From NCBI GenBank assembly GCA_964247055.1, contig OZ176056.1:5022001-5086000 (forward strand): a DNA stretch of 64,000 bases, written 5' to 3'. The stretch is from Paragordius varius (taxonomy: Eukaryota; Nematomorpha). Positions within the stretch are counted from its first letter, which is position 1. Each line of letters opens with the position of its first letter. This document shows, piece by piece, positions 12,129 to 24,654 of this stretch. The position numbers and the translations under genes were made by a program. The notes under the pieces are model-generated. The model worked only from the letters and a program-made list of their open reading frames with translations, did no database searches and was not told the DNA's origin.

Positions 12129-12311
12129 ATTTATATCATTTAAGTTTTTTTACCCCATGATTGCACTGTTTAATGCCGCCTATCTATATATAGGCATTAT
12201 TAAAAAACTAAATTTTGAGTTTTATTCGTTTTCAATTTTATGGAGAGTTCTAATATTTTATGAAATGGAAACGCTTAAAAATTAGAATCTAAGGAAAAGC
12301 TATTTTTAACG

Positions 12312-12312
<1 letters not shown>

Positions 12313-12349
<37 letters not shown>

Positions 12350-12355
12350 TATAAT
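12313..12355. repeat. (TA)n simple repeat
   Basis: About 43 bp of nearly pure TA. Shorter TA runs lie at about 13484-13510, 13771-13789, 28496-28515 and 28909-28925. Confidence 0.9.
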
Positions 12356-12689
12356 TTGCTTGATAATTTAAAAGCGATAACGCTTGTTTATGATCAAATT
12401 TTGTAAAATTGCCAAATATAGCTATATTCCGTTGTAACACCCATTTTTAGATTTTCATTCTACAAAGGATTATAAATTGCATTTCAGATTTTATCCCTAA
12501 AGACGTTATAATGCTTTCAATAAGTATTTCGTAGTTTTATATAATATAGTAATTTTTCCCGCGAGGTTTCCTCCATTATAATGACAGTCTATATGATATA
12601 AAATGAATGAATAAATTATTTTAATTAATAATAAAGATACCGAACTATTTTTTAAGTTTTAATTCAATACACTAATGCAGCAAATGGCC

Positions 12690-12862
12690 GCAAAATTATA
12701 TGTCTCAAGGGCCTTGCACCATATGATACCGATAAAAAATTTAGCTGTTTAACATTTGCAGATACTTGTACTCAAAATAAGTATATCAAAAAATAAATAA
12801 TTCAGAAAGCACTTTTAGAGCTTCATGCCGCCCGTGGGCCGCGGTTTGAGTATCTCTAGTAT
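12690..12862. mobile_element. hAT-type MITE remnant, copy 1
   Basis: The right end reversed reads AGAGATACTCAAACCGCGGC. The inner part (gggccttgcaccatatgataccg, then ttagctgttt and ttgcagata) is homologous to 23415-23566. It lies just 5' of the lectin/EB receptor gene. Confidence 0.5.
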
Positions 12863-12986
12863 ATATATTTTTACCTCCATTTTTGCCGTACAATATAATT
12901 TTTAGAATTCTATTTTTATAAAATATATCATATTCTTTTGATATTCTTTAAAATATTGTATAAAATCAGTGTCACACAAAATATCG

Positions 12987-15900
12987 ATGATTATTAATTA
13001 TTTCATTATATCTGCCTTAAAATATCAATATATCCAGCCAGAATATTCAGATCCAAGTATGCTAACAACATTTAACCATATGTTTTTGGTATAGGCCCAT
13101 GTTATCCAAATTGTCTTCCCAGTTACACCTATATTCCAAAATTAATGGAATGTTGGTTTGTGAGTTCAATCAAAGCTGATTTTCAGGAAGCCACAGATTT
13201 ATGTAGGCCAGGTCATCTTTTAACATACAGTGAACCAACGGTTCCAGTAAGCATATTAGAAAAATTGAGGGTTTGGCATCTCTAAATTTATTTTATAAAA
13301 TATTTTCAGAGAGGGATTGGAACTAACACTACAAGAACCGTAAAATCGTTTTTTTTGGCAATATTAAACAAACGGGGTACTTTGATTCTAACTTGGAAAT
13401 TTACATTTCACAAATTAACAGAAACCCAAAATTTATGATATTTCGAAACCTGTTATTATACGGTTCCACACCCCTTTTTAATATATATATGTATATATAT
13501 ATATATATATCATTTTTCCCGGTTTAGAAAATATTAACAAAATTTACAAATTTGACGATACTTTTGGGCATAACATCAACTTTGACCAATGATCGATCCC
13601 AATTAATTTATACTGATATTTTTAAAAACAATCTTGGAACTTGTGGTCTAGAAAAGGTTTGTGAATGGTCCGGGTATGTTTTTTAGTATTATATTCATTA
13701 TTTATTTATAAAAAGGTATTATCGGAAAATTTATGAATTAATAAACGATTTATTAATTTTTAAAAAGCCATATATATATATATATATATTATTTGAAAGT
13801 CACTGGTTATTAGGCCAAAACTAAATACTAAAAATTTTCCAAAATTTTGATAAAACATATTAAATTATGTCTAGTAGAGGCTGATCGAAAGTCAACTCTC
13901 ATATATACTGATTTCAATTATTTATTTTGGGTACACGAATGTGGTAGATTAGCGGCATACATCAGCTTAAACGTCAAATCATGTTTATACAATTAAATTT
14001 TAATAGTTTAAAGTCAGAATATAAAGTTTCCTTTACTACAGGTTTAGTCATAAGTAGTGACCGCTTTTTTGGTTGAAAAAAACAATAACTTTGAAAGAAT
14101 ATATTATATATCGGCTTCTACACATTTCAGCCCTTGCTCAGGTATTGTATATGAATACCGTGCCACAAAAACTGATTGACTTTTACGGCAAATTTATCAA
14201 GCGATTTTCAACCGTCTTTAAAATTTTTAAGGCTGCCCTGCGAGAGGGTGTCTTATTGATGCGAAGTAGTATTAGTCAGATGACAGGTCATGAGAGTTGA
14301 ACGAATGCGAAGGAATATACCAAAGCAATTACGTGTCTTTCACTGATTGTCATGTATACTCATCATTGCCACAAAGCAAAAGTACTCTTTATCTTTGGAC
14401 GATTCCGGTCGTTTTTTGATGAATACATGGTTTGAATTAATCGTTTGGTAATAGAGTTGTATATTAACGATTTAACCGGGCAAAACACAAATGACAATGT
14501 TGCTCTGATCGCAAAACACAGAACACGGTCTTCTTGCCAAAGCGATTTGGCATTGCTATAGATGAACCGGCTTTAATAGGTTAAAGTACGACCTTTTTTG
14601 CCTGTCGATGCAAAAATGCTTACCTTTCTTGAAATTGTGGCAGAATTTTACAATTTGCGATTTTTGATTCATTCAAATTGTATTGAGCCATAACCGATTT
14701 TGTTGGTTCCCATTGTTCGTGGACGTCTTTTGATTGTATTTTTTTGATACATGTAGATTATATAGGTTTGTGTTGGGTATATCCAATAACTACTTTACGT
14801 TTTCGCAGTTGTATGGTCTCTCAGAGCGTTCTTTCTCTTTCCTATTACGATTTTTAAGATGCGAAATATTCACGTGTTTCTATAGAGTCGCCACATATTT
14901 ATCCAAACAAACTATAACTTACAACAGCTTTTTCTTTTAATGGCAATGCGTGCGCAAATTTTCTTTGGAAACGATATGATAACTGAAAGATAAAATAAGG
15001 TGTTAGTTGGCGAACTCAACTTGGTTTGTCGTTTAATATAATATGAACAAAATGGATAAATTAATAAAAGTTGCTTAATTTTCGCTGACTTCTTCTCTTA
15101 ATTAAACCGATAATTTATAACTACACCAGAAATAATAGTGCGACATGGAATATCGGTATAAAATACTAAGCATCATCTGGATAAAACAAATTTCTAAATT
15201 AATTTTTAGTGTTAAATAAAATTAGCAAAAATAACCAAACAGATATAATTATTTAGATAGATATATTTGAAAATTTTTCCAACTGATAAATGACGTTAGT
15301 TATTTTGTTTGGTCCATATTTTCTACATAGATGAGGTTTGTATTCATTTTAGCTTTGATGTTGAATCAAATGCATTTTATATAATCGTTTATTTAACTTA
15401 TTATTACATTTATTTATATTATTTCCGTTCTATGTATTATTTTCCATCTGAAATAAAATTCTTTCATGAATTTGCGTTTAATACAGAAAATCTTATGGAT
15501 CCTGCTCTTAAAAATATTATTCATAATACAGAATATTTATTGCCTATTTAGTCAATTTTAAACGTTCGGCAATGGAGGAAGATTCAAAATGTCTATAGTT
15601 ATTTTTAAAACCATATATACGGCTATTATTAAAGGTTATAATACAATATATTCCCTTAATCTTTAATTTAATTATTATTTTATTGGTTATATTTATTTTG
15701 AACTTTAATCAAAATATTTATATTTCCTTTAGGGCACTTCTCCTATCAATATTAACACCTTTTTTAATCATAATCACTTTTTAATTGACTAATTATAATC
15801 ACAAATTATACAGATATTTTTATTGATACTTAGCTTATAAAAATGCATAAATATAAAAGTTTCCCTTAAAAGCGTTAATTTTAATTAAACCTTATATTTC

Positions 15901-18900
15901 TAATGGCTGATTAAATATAATTGAAAGTTCTAATAGATAAAAGAAAAGTCAAATATTTATTAAAATTAAAGAATAACGGACTAAACATGCCTATTAAGCC
16001 TTTATATGACTAAAAATGTATAAGTTTGATTGGAAAGAAGTTTATTTTGGTTGAAAAGGTGTTGAGTTTGATCGGAAGAATGTTTAGTGGATAAAGTGTA
16101 GATTTTGGTTAAATACTCTTGAGTTTGACTGGAAAAGGCATATTTGATAGATGTTTTGAATTTCTATAAATATTTTACCGCAATTCAAAAGTTCTTTTTA
16201 CCCAAAAAGTTTCGAAACATCCCTCTTTAATTTTATCAGTTGATACTAAATTTTTCTTCATTTGATCATATATTAGTTTGAGGATAGAATATTTATATCT
16301 TAGGTTTTCCACACAGTAAAGTTTGTTCATCGATAATTAACAATTATATTTACTACAAATCCAAAATTTTCCAAAATCCAATAAGCGTTTTTCTATGATT
16401 ACAATTGCATGCAGCTATGTAAAACTTAAACAACCTCAACACAAACCATATCGATGTGAGAGTGTATTAAAAATTGTTAGGGAATTTGCCGCAATAACCA
16501 TATCATTTAAATAATATCTTGGGCATGAACGCACGAATTTCCAAATTTTCAACTTTATTTTCAATTAGGAAACGATCCTAATAATATGAGAAAATTTTAC
16601 TTTGGTTTTGACGTAATATCATAAAATATAAATTACTTGCATCTATTAGATTATAGAACAATTTATTTCTTTTAGCTATAAAATATATTATGTCCAATCT
16701 TAAAACTATAATTTAACAAGTACAATAAAAGCCTATCCAAATATTCAATGTTGAAAAGTTCCCTTAATTTTCCGGGTCAAGATAGAGTGAATAACATGCT
16801 TTATTTTAAACACCAATAAGCTACCGACTCTGACACTGTTCTCATACTTTAAAATCTGAATTAAAGATACTAAATGCACCAAATCTTTACGGCTTGAAAA
16901 AAATAGAAAAATTACCACTGTGATTAATATTCTTGTGATGATTGAACGCTAGTTTGTTTAAGCATTAAATACCTGTAGCTTGACACGCTCACTCAGTTCT
17001 TAACTCACCTTTAAATGATTTGTTCTCAGGATTGTACCAAATTAATTATAATTAATTTATTAGAGTGTTTCGTATTATTAAATTTCAAATACATAGATAA
17101 AAAAATTTTAACCCATAAAAACCATTTTATAAATTTTAATATTATTACAATTTTATATTTATCAAATTAATATTTTAGGGGTTTATATTTTCGGGCATCT
17201 AACGTTCCTGGCTGTATGGTAATGAAAGAAGAGATGCCCAGCTCAATTAATTGTTCGCAGAAGGAATATTATATGTGTGTCCATGCACGTTGCAGTATAT
17301 TAATATATTTCTATTATTTTCATAAAAATATCTTGTTTTTTAATAATTAAATTGTTTAAATAAAAAATGCAATCGCTAAGGCTATATTTAATAACATCAA
17401 ATATATTAAATCAATTTAGGGAATGGTAAATAGAACATCACCCAGGCAATTAAATAACTTTATTCGTCCAATTTTTTTTAAACATTAAAAAAATTAATTT
17501 TTAATAACCAATTAATTGCAATGAGATTGAAAACTAAATTTTATATTATAATTTTAAAAATCTTTGAAACAATGAAACCATAAACACGTTTTAGCCTTAT
17601 TATAAATAAATTAAAATAATAGTAATATATTATAACTATCAATATTTATTGTATAACATCTACACCTTAAATTCACCATTAAACAGTTCAAATACACCCT
17701 CGTCTTTTAAATTCACCCTAAAATGTTTTGTATTTTTGAACCAATATAGAAATATTTTTAATGGAAAGGCGAGTGTTGGCTAACACGGGGCCTTTCCAAA
17801 TATTTTGTACATTGTAAGATTTGAATTATTATACAAATACGATATCTGATTTGAAAATATATTTCTACAGAAATAAATATCTTTAGAATCATAATTTTAA
17901 GTGTTATTTGAGAACCTTAAATATTCATTCCTATATTTTTCGATTGCGCCGCGCATGTTTTTTCAAGCGAAAGTGTGGCTCGTAAGCCATTTTATTATTG
18001 ACCTCTGAAATTAGTGTATGAAATGTTTGAGGGTGATGAAATATTCAACGATGAAAAAACTGTATAAGGGTGAATTTGAGGCAATTGTGTTTGTTAGATG
18101 TGATATGTATGAGGAATAGGAAATAAAAGGTTTTACATTACTAATTTAATATATAAATATTAAAGACAAAATAATATTTCATAACTTTACCATTTTAAAA
18201 TTATGGTCATATTAGAAAAAGGTTATCTTGAACAATGCTCTTATGACAAGGAATGTGCCCATCCTACGCTAAAATTTATGTGTGTAAACGGTCGCTGTAA
18301 TTGCCCCTATGAATTGTATTACAATGATTCTGATGAAAGTTGTCAAAAAAGTATATTTAGCAAAAATTGAAAAATATAATTTTCTATTTTTTACAAAGAA
18401 TTGATTTGGGTTCCATTTTTTAAATATTGTAAATAAAAGGCAATCGAAACATATACAATACAGTTTTTGATTCCTATTTCTTTAGCTGATAATTTTTTTT
18501 ATACAGAAATAAATTTGCATCAACCCTGCCAATTGGATTATCAATGTTTAAGTAATCGCTGTTTAAACAAAACTTGCTTTTGTAGCCATGGTTCATGGAT
18601 GTTAAATTATGTTTGTCACCAAGGTGCTCGTTTGATTAAGACTTTAATTTCAAATCTTTTTTGAATGCATATCTTAAATTATATTATGAGACGCTTATTA
18701 ATTTAAACACATTAATATTGCATTGTATATTGTTGTAAATAGGTATAGAATTAAAGCGCCATTGCTTGTATAATAGATCGTGTCAGGCCAGAAATATTCA
18801 AAGCTTTTGTAACAGTGATAAAATGATGTGCGCATGTTTACCTAATGCATATCACAAAGATTTCAATTGCATTTTGCGTATAATTAATTTTTTATAGAGA

Positions 18901-21900
18901 TCAATATTCCAGCTACCATATTTTAACCCTGTTATTTAATAGGAAAGAGATTAAATTCCAGTTGCGTAGATAATCAGGAGTGTCTTTCAAAGTTTTGCAA
19001 TGAAAATTTGTGTCAATGCCAACCTGATTATTACGAATTAAATAAGACTTGCCACAAAGGTATTTCTTCACGCCTTAAATAATTGAACGGATGTATTGGC
19101 AATTAAAATATTTTAATATTATTTGAATCTAATTCATTTTTTTATCCTTTAACATTTCCAATTCACCCACAATTTTGAAATAATATAGAAAATTTTAAAT
19201 TTACCTTTGTGATTTACAGAAAAAACTAATTTGCAAAATCCAGACAAAAAACAATCATACTTTTTTTAACCGACCTATCATTTTGGCCAAAACAAGCAAT
19301 TATGTAAGGTACACTCGTTAGATAATAAAAATTGTTTAATATGTCAAATCAAGGTTTAAAAGAGTACGATTTTTGAATATATTGTATCTTTTCAACGGAT
19401 AAACTAAAACAAAATAACTAATATTGATAAAATATAATTAGAACAAAATTAAAGATGTTAAATTAAAAAAAGTTGTTATTCGAGTTATTATATTTTATTA
19501 TATTTTTAAATATCAAAAAAAATATTGACAGGGAAGGGCATCCATGAATCATGTACCACCAAATTGGAGTGCATTTCTGAATTATGTCTAAACAATAAAT
19601 GTTCTTGTAAATCTGGTTTCATTGTCAGCAATGACACGTGTATATATGGTATTAATTTATTTTCAATTTTTTGATCAATTTGGTATATGAATTTGGTGTT
19701 GTTTGGATACACCGAAAAAATGGGAACCATTGTCATATAGATAAATATTTAAAATTTGGCTACACAGCCTACTTCACCAAAAGTATTCTGATAAGACATA
19801 AAAATTCTTATGGGAAAAATAGTATAATCATGGTGCTATTTTTGACCTTTCGAGTTATATTAAAAATTTATTATCACTTTTTTGGTGCTACAGAGCAAAA
19901 TATGCGCACATTTTGTCAAATAATTTTTTAGTTAGTAAACGCTACATTCCTAAAATTACAAAACTAAATCATAAACTAAAAAACAAAGGAATATCTTAAT
20001 AAAATCAAAAATTTTAAATGTGAGTTCCGATTGTTTTGAATTTTTTACTCTGAAATTGGCTTGTTCTATATAAATAAATGCAAAGGGGCTTTTGCGAAAA
20101 TTTTAAATATTGGTCAAACTTTTACCTAAAACTCAAAATTTAATCTATTACAAAATTTTAGTGAAGCAAGTTTTTTGGTATTTTGCAGCATGGTGAAAAA
20201 CTTTCAAATATTATATAAACACTGTTTTCTATATAATTTCATGATGCTGAATTTTCTATCGCCTCATATTATATTTTTAAGTTCTTTTGCTATAAAAATT
20301 TTGGTAAATCTTTGTTAAAAAACAGTTTAGTTTTAACATAGATTTAAAGATGAACGATATTTTAATCGAAAATCCGATGTATTAAAAACGTTAAAAATTA
20401 TTAATTAATACAAAAAAAAATTTATTGTAAAAGTATTTTATATCGTTTCCATGCTTCAAAATAAAACACGTTTGAGTTCGCTTCACCGAATTACTATTAA
20501 TTAAATTTAGAGCAATTATAAATTTTTTCTGAAAATTTTTTTAAGTCAAAATTTAGCAGATAAATAAAATTATTATGGAGTGAAAAAACTTTTAGGGCCC
20601 ACATCTAAAATTAAGATATTATTAAAATATATGGTTTTGCTTTTTAAAAATTGTATATCAATTTTATGATATGTTCCATAGCATTTTGCTTCTACCAAAA
20701 CTATTTCCTTTGACACAATGCGCGCGAATGCGATTTTTTGATATCGAGCAATTAATACAAAATTGTAAAAATCATTCGTATTTTACTTGTTAATTCCCAA
20801 AACCAAAGCAAATATCAGAATCCTGTTACACTTATCAATCAGAAACTATATTTTATCAGGGTATTTTTTATATCATTGGTTAAGAGTATTCTAAGTCACA
20901 TGATATGGCGTACATTCGAATTAATATCGAAATAATTCAAATATAAACCCTTTAAAAGGTTACTTTACTTTAAATATGCGATCTAACTGTTTTTTATGTA
21001 TTTTAACGTGTAATTCTAGTTTGTTTTTCTGGGGACAATATAAATATAAGTATGAAATAGCATTTTAAAAAATATTTTGTTTTGATTCCAAAAAAATTAA
21101 ATATTGTGCACAAAATTAATAATTGCCTTTTTTTATAACACATAGACCCCTTCTATAAATGACATTTATTAATACACACTTTGATTAGTCTAAAATATCT
21201 AAATTATAAACATAATTTTGAATCAAAGTTGACACCAAAATTGAGTTTCCTCTTGGTTGAGGCATTTTAATGGTATTTAAATAAAAATTGACTAGTCCAT
21301 AATTTTGTTGTTTAATTTTTATGTAAATTAATAATATATAGATGTGCATGCGTGGCATAAATCATAATGAGCCTAAAAAATTAGATAAAATTAAAATTTA
21401 AACAATAATATATAAAAAAATTAAAAAACTGGCTTTAAATTCGATTAAAAATATAAAATAATATTTTTAATCGCTTTTTAAGCCAATATTTAATTTTTAG
21501 TTTTATTAAAATACGAAATTCCAATAATCATGCAAAATTATTATAATCATGATTATTTGCGATAATTTTAGTATGACAACGAATAGAAAGATATAGGCTG
21601 CCTTAACGTGCAATATAACCTCAAAATTCAGACTATTATACATAATGTACAATACTAATTTCTGTAATTAGGGTCCTATTTAGAAGAAAGCTGTAGATCT
21701 GATGATCAATGCGAAAGCATCTTTGGAGCATTTTGTGATATGAATAAAAAGCTTTGCAAATGCATGAGTCACTCCTATTCATCCGGCAATAAATGTTATC
21801 CAAGTATCTTTTTTTTATTGGAACATATTTTGATGCATCGTATGGTCCTAATCGGCACATTGTTCAATATTTTTAAGTAAATTTGTAAAGTTATAGTTTA

Positions 21901-23190
21901 TCTGATTTTTTTAATTCATTAAATTATTTCATATGTAAAAAAATATTATTTATGTAATATTTTTTTTCGAAAGAAATAAAAAATTAAATTGCATTTTATA
22001 GAATTGAAAAAGGGATCATTATGTCAATATAATTATGAGTGTCTGAGCAAATTTTGTAAAAATCGCCTCTGCACTTGTCCAATAACCAAATACGCTTCAA
22101 ACGATGTCTGTTTGAATGGTAATTATTTAATATTTTGTTAAATATATCCTATTAAGTGGGTTAAGACTATTACCATTTTTTATGTTTTAGTTATCTCACA
22201 TGAAAAACATATGTTTAATTTTTAGGTTCTAATAATAGCGGTTACAAAATAGCATCGTTTTTTATTAAGAGACCCAATTTAACTTTTATTACAAGAAACA
22301 TATTTTATATAAATTATAATGATATTATTATGTTAACCACCAGGGAAAAATTTGGGCGATATGTGTTCTTCCAACGAACAATGCAGTGCGAAAATATTCA
22401 ACAGCGTCTGTCAAGGTTCTTTTTGTGTTTGTGCCAAAAAATTCGAGTCACATCAGTCAGAATTTTGTGTTCCAAGTTAATTTCGTATTTATTTCCTTTA
22501 ATGCCATTTATATAAGTTTTAAATAGACATTTAATCTTACTTTCATATAATCATTTAGTTGATAGCACATATAACTGTAATGTACAAGTATTTTTTATCC
22601 TAAATAATTTACCCGCCTTGCCACATAACGACTTATCAAAGGAAAAGGCAAGTCTTGACAGAAATAATAGTTTTGAATATGAGAATGATACCTCCAAGGA
22701 TTTAGTGAATGTTTTCATCAAGCAAATTCAAGCTAAAGTATTCTAAATATATTATATTTAGTTGGATAATTTGTTGAATGGTGCATTTGAAGATGAATAC
22801 ATTACAGTTGCTAGTATATATGGGTATTTTATAATTAACGTTTGATTAATATATTAACGGTTGTTGTATCTAATAAGTCTTTTAGCGGTGTTTGCTAATA
22901 ATGTAAATGGCAATTTGAACTTTACCCTTTTGTTAACGGACTGAGAACTTTGCTAAAACAGTAGGTTTGTTTTGAAAAAAATAAGGTTAACCGGTTCTAC
23001 TAGTGAAACTTAAGTGACCTCATATTGTTTTGTGGAACACTATGATACTCTTTGCACCACCTTTAACAAATATCTATTTTAAAAATAGTTGATAATAAAC
23101 ACGTTTTTTGGTTAATTATAACAGCTCAAAATGTTATTGGTTATAAATGTACGAATTGTAGCTATTCGAAATATTATTTTGTGGAAAAGG
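12987..23190 (+). CDS. C-type lectin + eight EB-type modules, receptor-like gene
   Basis: Exons by phase: 12987-13056 (start, short hydrophobic N-terminus), 13095-13246 (or 13270), 13528-13673, 17179-17294, then EB-type exons 18216-18350, 18507-18623, 18743-18877, 18943-19059, 19532-19648, 21672-21803, 22002-22118, 22344-22475, then 22559-22737, 22762-22813 and 22886 onward. Exons 2-4 make a C-type lectin-like fold: CWFVSSIKADFQEATDLC near the start and GCMVMK....CSQKEYYMC at the end. Each EB-type exon has six cysteines (C-x5-C..C..C-x-C..C) and phase 1/1. The next exons (..VFIKQIQAK|LDNLLNGAFEDEYITVA|TVFANNVNGNLNF..) resemble a SEA domain. Beyond 22931 the joins are uncertain; 22962-22993 and 23125-23190 (YKCTNCSYSKYYF) are candidates. 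Introns of 38, 24 and perhaps 30 nt occur. Likely an extracellular recognition protein; ligand unknown. Confidence 0.78.
14041..14960. other. GC-richer unassigned block inside receptor intron
   Basis: Base composition is visibly richer in G+C than the flanks and codon-like on both strands. No frame stays open, and none of the transposase signatures I know fits. It may be a worn transposon or transferred DNA. It lies in the 3.5-kb intron between lectin exons 3 and 4. Confidence 0.35.
15309..15551 (+). CDS. Hypothetical ORF in receptor intron
   Basis: An 80-codon frame. The second half (..FPSEIKFFHEFAFNTENLMDPALKN..) reads like a protein helix region; the first half is tyrosine-rich and hydrophobic. 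No family was recognised and no splice partners were found. It could be chance. Confidence 0.2.
   Translation: MVHIFYIDEVCIHFSFDVESNAFYIIVYLTYYYIYLYYFRSMYYFPSEIKFFHEFAFNTENLMDPALKNIIHNTEYLLPI
17652..18105. mobile_element. MITE with spaced ttcaaa/ttcaccct subterminal motifs
   Basis: The left end ACATCTACACCTTAAATTCA and the reversed right end ACATCTAACAAACACAATTG continue into repeated AATTCACCCT and CAGTT motifs. The arrangement resembles the MITE at 41684-41994. It sits in the intron between the last lectin exon and the first EB exon. Confidence 0.5.
19649..21671. other. Large receptor intron, nothing assigned
   Basis: A 2.0-kb intron between EB exons 5 and 6. The frame 19671-19931 is open for 86 codons but has no recognisable protein pattern. 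No repeat partner was seen in the window. Confidence 0.5.
22738..22761 (+). other. 24-nt intron, lectin/EB receptor
   Basis: GCTAAA|GTATTCTAAA...ATTTAG|TTGGATAA. Removal avoids an in-frame TAA and joins two halves of an amphipathic SEA-like helix region. Confidence 0.65.
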
Positions 23191-23364
23191 CTTGATACAT
23201 ATTCTTTATATTTATTCTGAATGCATTTTAAAGCGGAATACTTTAGAATTTACTGCAACTATAAAAGCTCACTAGATATTACATTTTTTCCCAATTATTT
23301 TTCAAAGTTTATCAATCGAGTTGATTATATGCCAAAATATTTGACTATTGTGCAGTAGTACTTA

Positions 23365-23566
23365 ATGTAGTGATACCCACATTTTTAAGTGTTGAAAAAT
23401 ATATTTATATTGCTTCATGGGCCGTGTACCATAAAATACCGTTACGAATTTCATAGCTTTTCGAAACTTGCAGACAATAATTAAATAAATAAATCAGGGC
23501 CTAAATAGCCTTTTTAGGGTGAATATGCGGTTCGTAAGCGGTAGGTTTGAGTATCAATGATAAAGC
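23365..23566. mobile_element. hAT-type MITE remnant, copy 2
   Basis: It begins near CAGTAGTACTTAATG and ends, reversed, at CATTGATACTCAAACC. The inner part gggccgtgtaccataaaataccg is homologous to 12710-12760. Same family as 12690-12862. Confidence 0.5.
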
Positions 23567-23569
23567 GGT

Positions 23570-24570
23570 AAAAATAAAATGATATTCAATTTATTGTATT
23601 TTCAATTTCAAATTTGAAAGCAAAATAACCTTTCAAACTAAATTCTAAGGTAGACATGTTAAGCAATATCGAATTAAAGAAAAAGTGTTTTTATATAATA
23701 TTAAAGCGTTTTAATACCGATCACATTTACGATCTGACTAAGACAGATAATAGGCTTGCAGAAAGTTTTAATTGCCATATCTCAAAAACTATTTAACATT
23801 TTCGAATTCTGTAAAATGGAGGAAAAAATTAAGTAAAATTAAATAATTTATAGATTAAAATAAGTTTGGGTGATATTCTTGGCACAAATTCGTGTTTTTT
23901 AAACCCCATTAAAAAACTTATAATTATGAAAAAGTTCTACATGATTTAGGTAAAAACAAATAAAAGGTTTTAAATATAGATTTAGCCATAGAGTATAATT
24001 TTATCGATTACACTAGTCGACAAATTTGGACTTTTTTGAGCACCACCATTCAAACTTTTAAATTATGACTAATTTCGGTGTTTTAAAACCGAATTTGAAA
24101 AAAATTTTGATCCCGCCAATCAGAATTTTGAAATATTATAGGTTTATCAATTTTTCAAAAACAAGAGAAAATCGAGAGAAAATTAAATATAACTTTATAA
24201 TAAAATGTTATTCTATTATAAACTTAATATCATTTAATAAAGCGTTTTAAACTCTATCTTTTGAATATAAATGTGACATTTAAATATCAGAGAGAAAAAA
24301 ATAGTACGGACTTAAACGTCAAAATTTAGTCTTTTTTTTCAAGTGAATTTTTAACACGTATAAAGAATTTTTAAAAAAATACTAAAAAAGGCAATCTATG
24401 GTTTAAACCTTCGGCTTTCAGATAGGCTATATTTTTTTTGTTAGTTTTCGTTCTTTCGAGTACTTATTAGGCTTTTCCTCTTGAGTTGGTTCTTGCAAAA
24501 AATCTTTTATTTATACCTAGTGGATATACCTTATTTTTTAAAATTATTGGTTGTTTTGTATTTTGAATTT
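23570..24570. other. Non-coding stretch within receptor region
   Basis: I see no supported exon. A possible short exon at about 24581-24620 encodes GCCVATFSRIYCYGIGPF between an acceptor (aatttcag) and a donor (TTT|GTATTT). Its phase does not join cleanly to a neighbour. Confidence 0.3.
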
Positions 24571-24654
24571 CAGATGGATGTTGTGTAGCCACTTTTAGTA
24601 GAATTTACTGTTATGGGATTGGACCATTTGTATTTACCTAATTTTTATTCAATT

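Noticed and set aside
12121-12136. Target-duplication match ATATTTAT between 12129 and 8467
   Set aside because: The adjoining terminal repeats belong to different families; an AT-rich 8-mer match is expected by chance.
13310-13339. Mini-exon (RGIGTNTTRT) in the lectin domain
   Set aside because: Splice sites are possible and phase fits, but joining exon 13095-13270 directly to 13528 gives a better lectin-like sequence.
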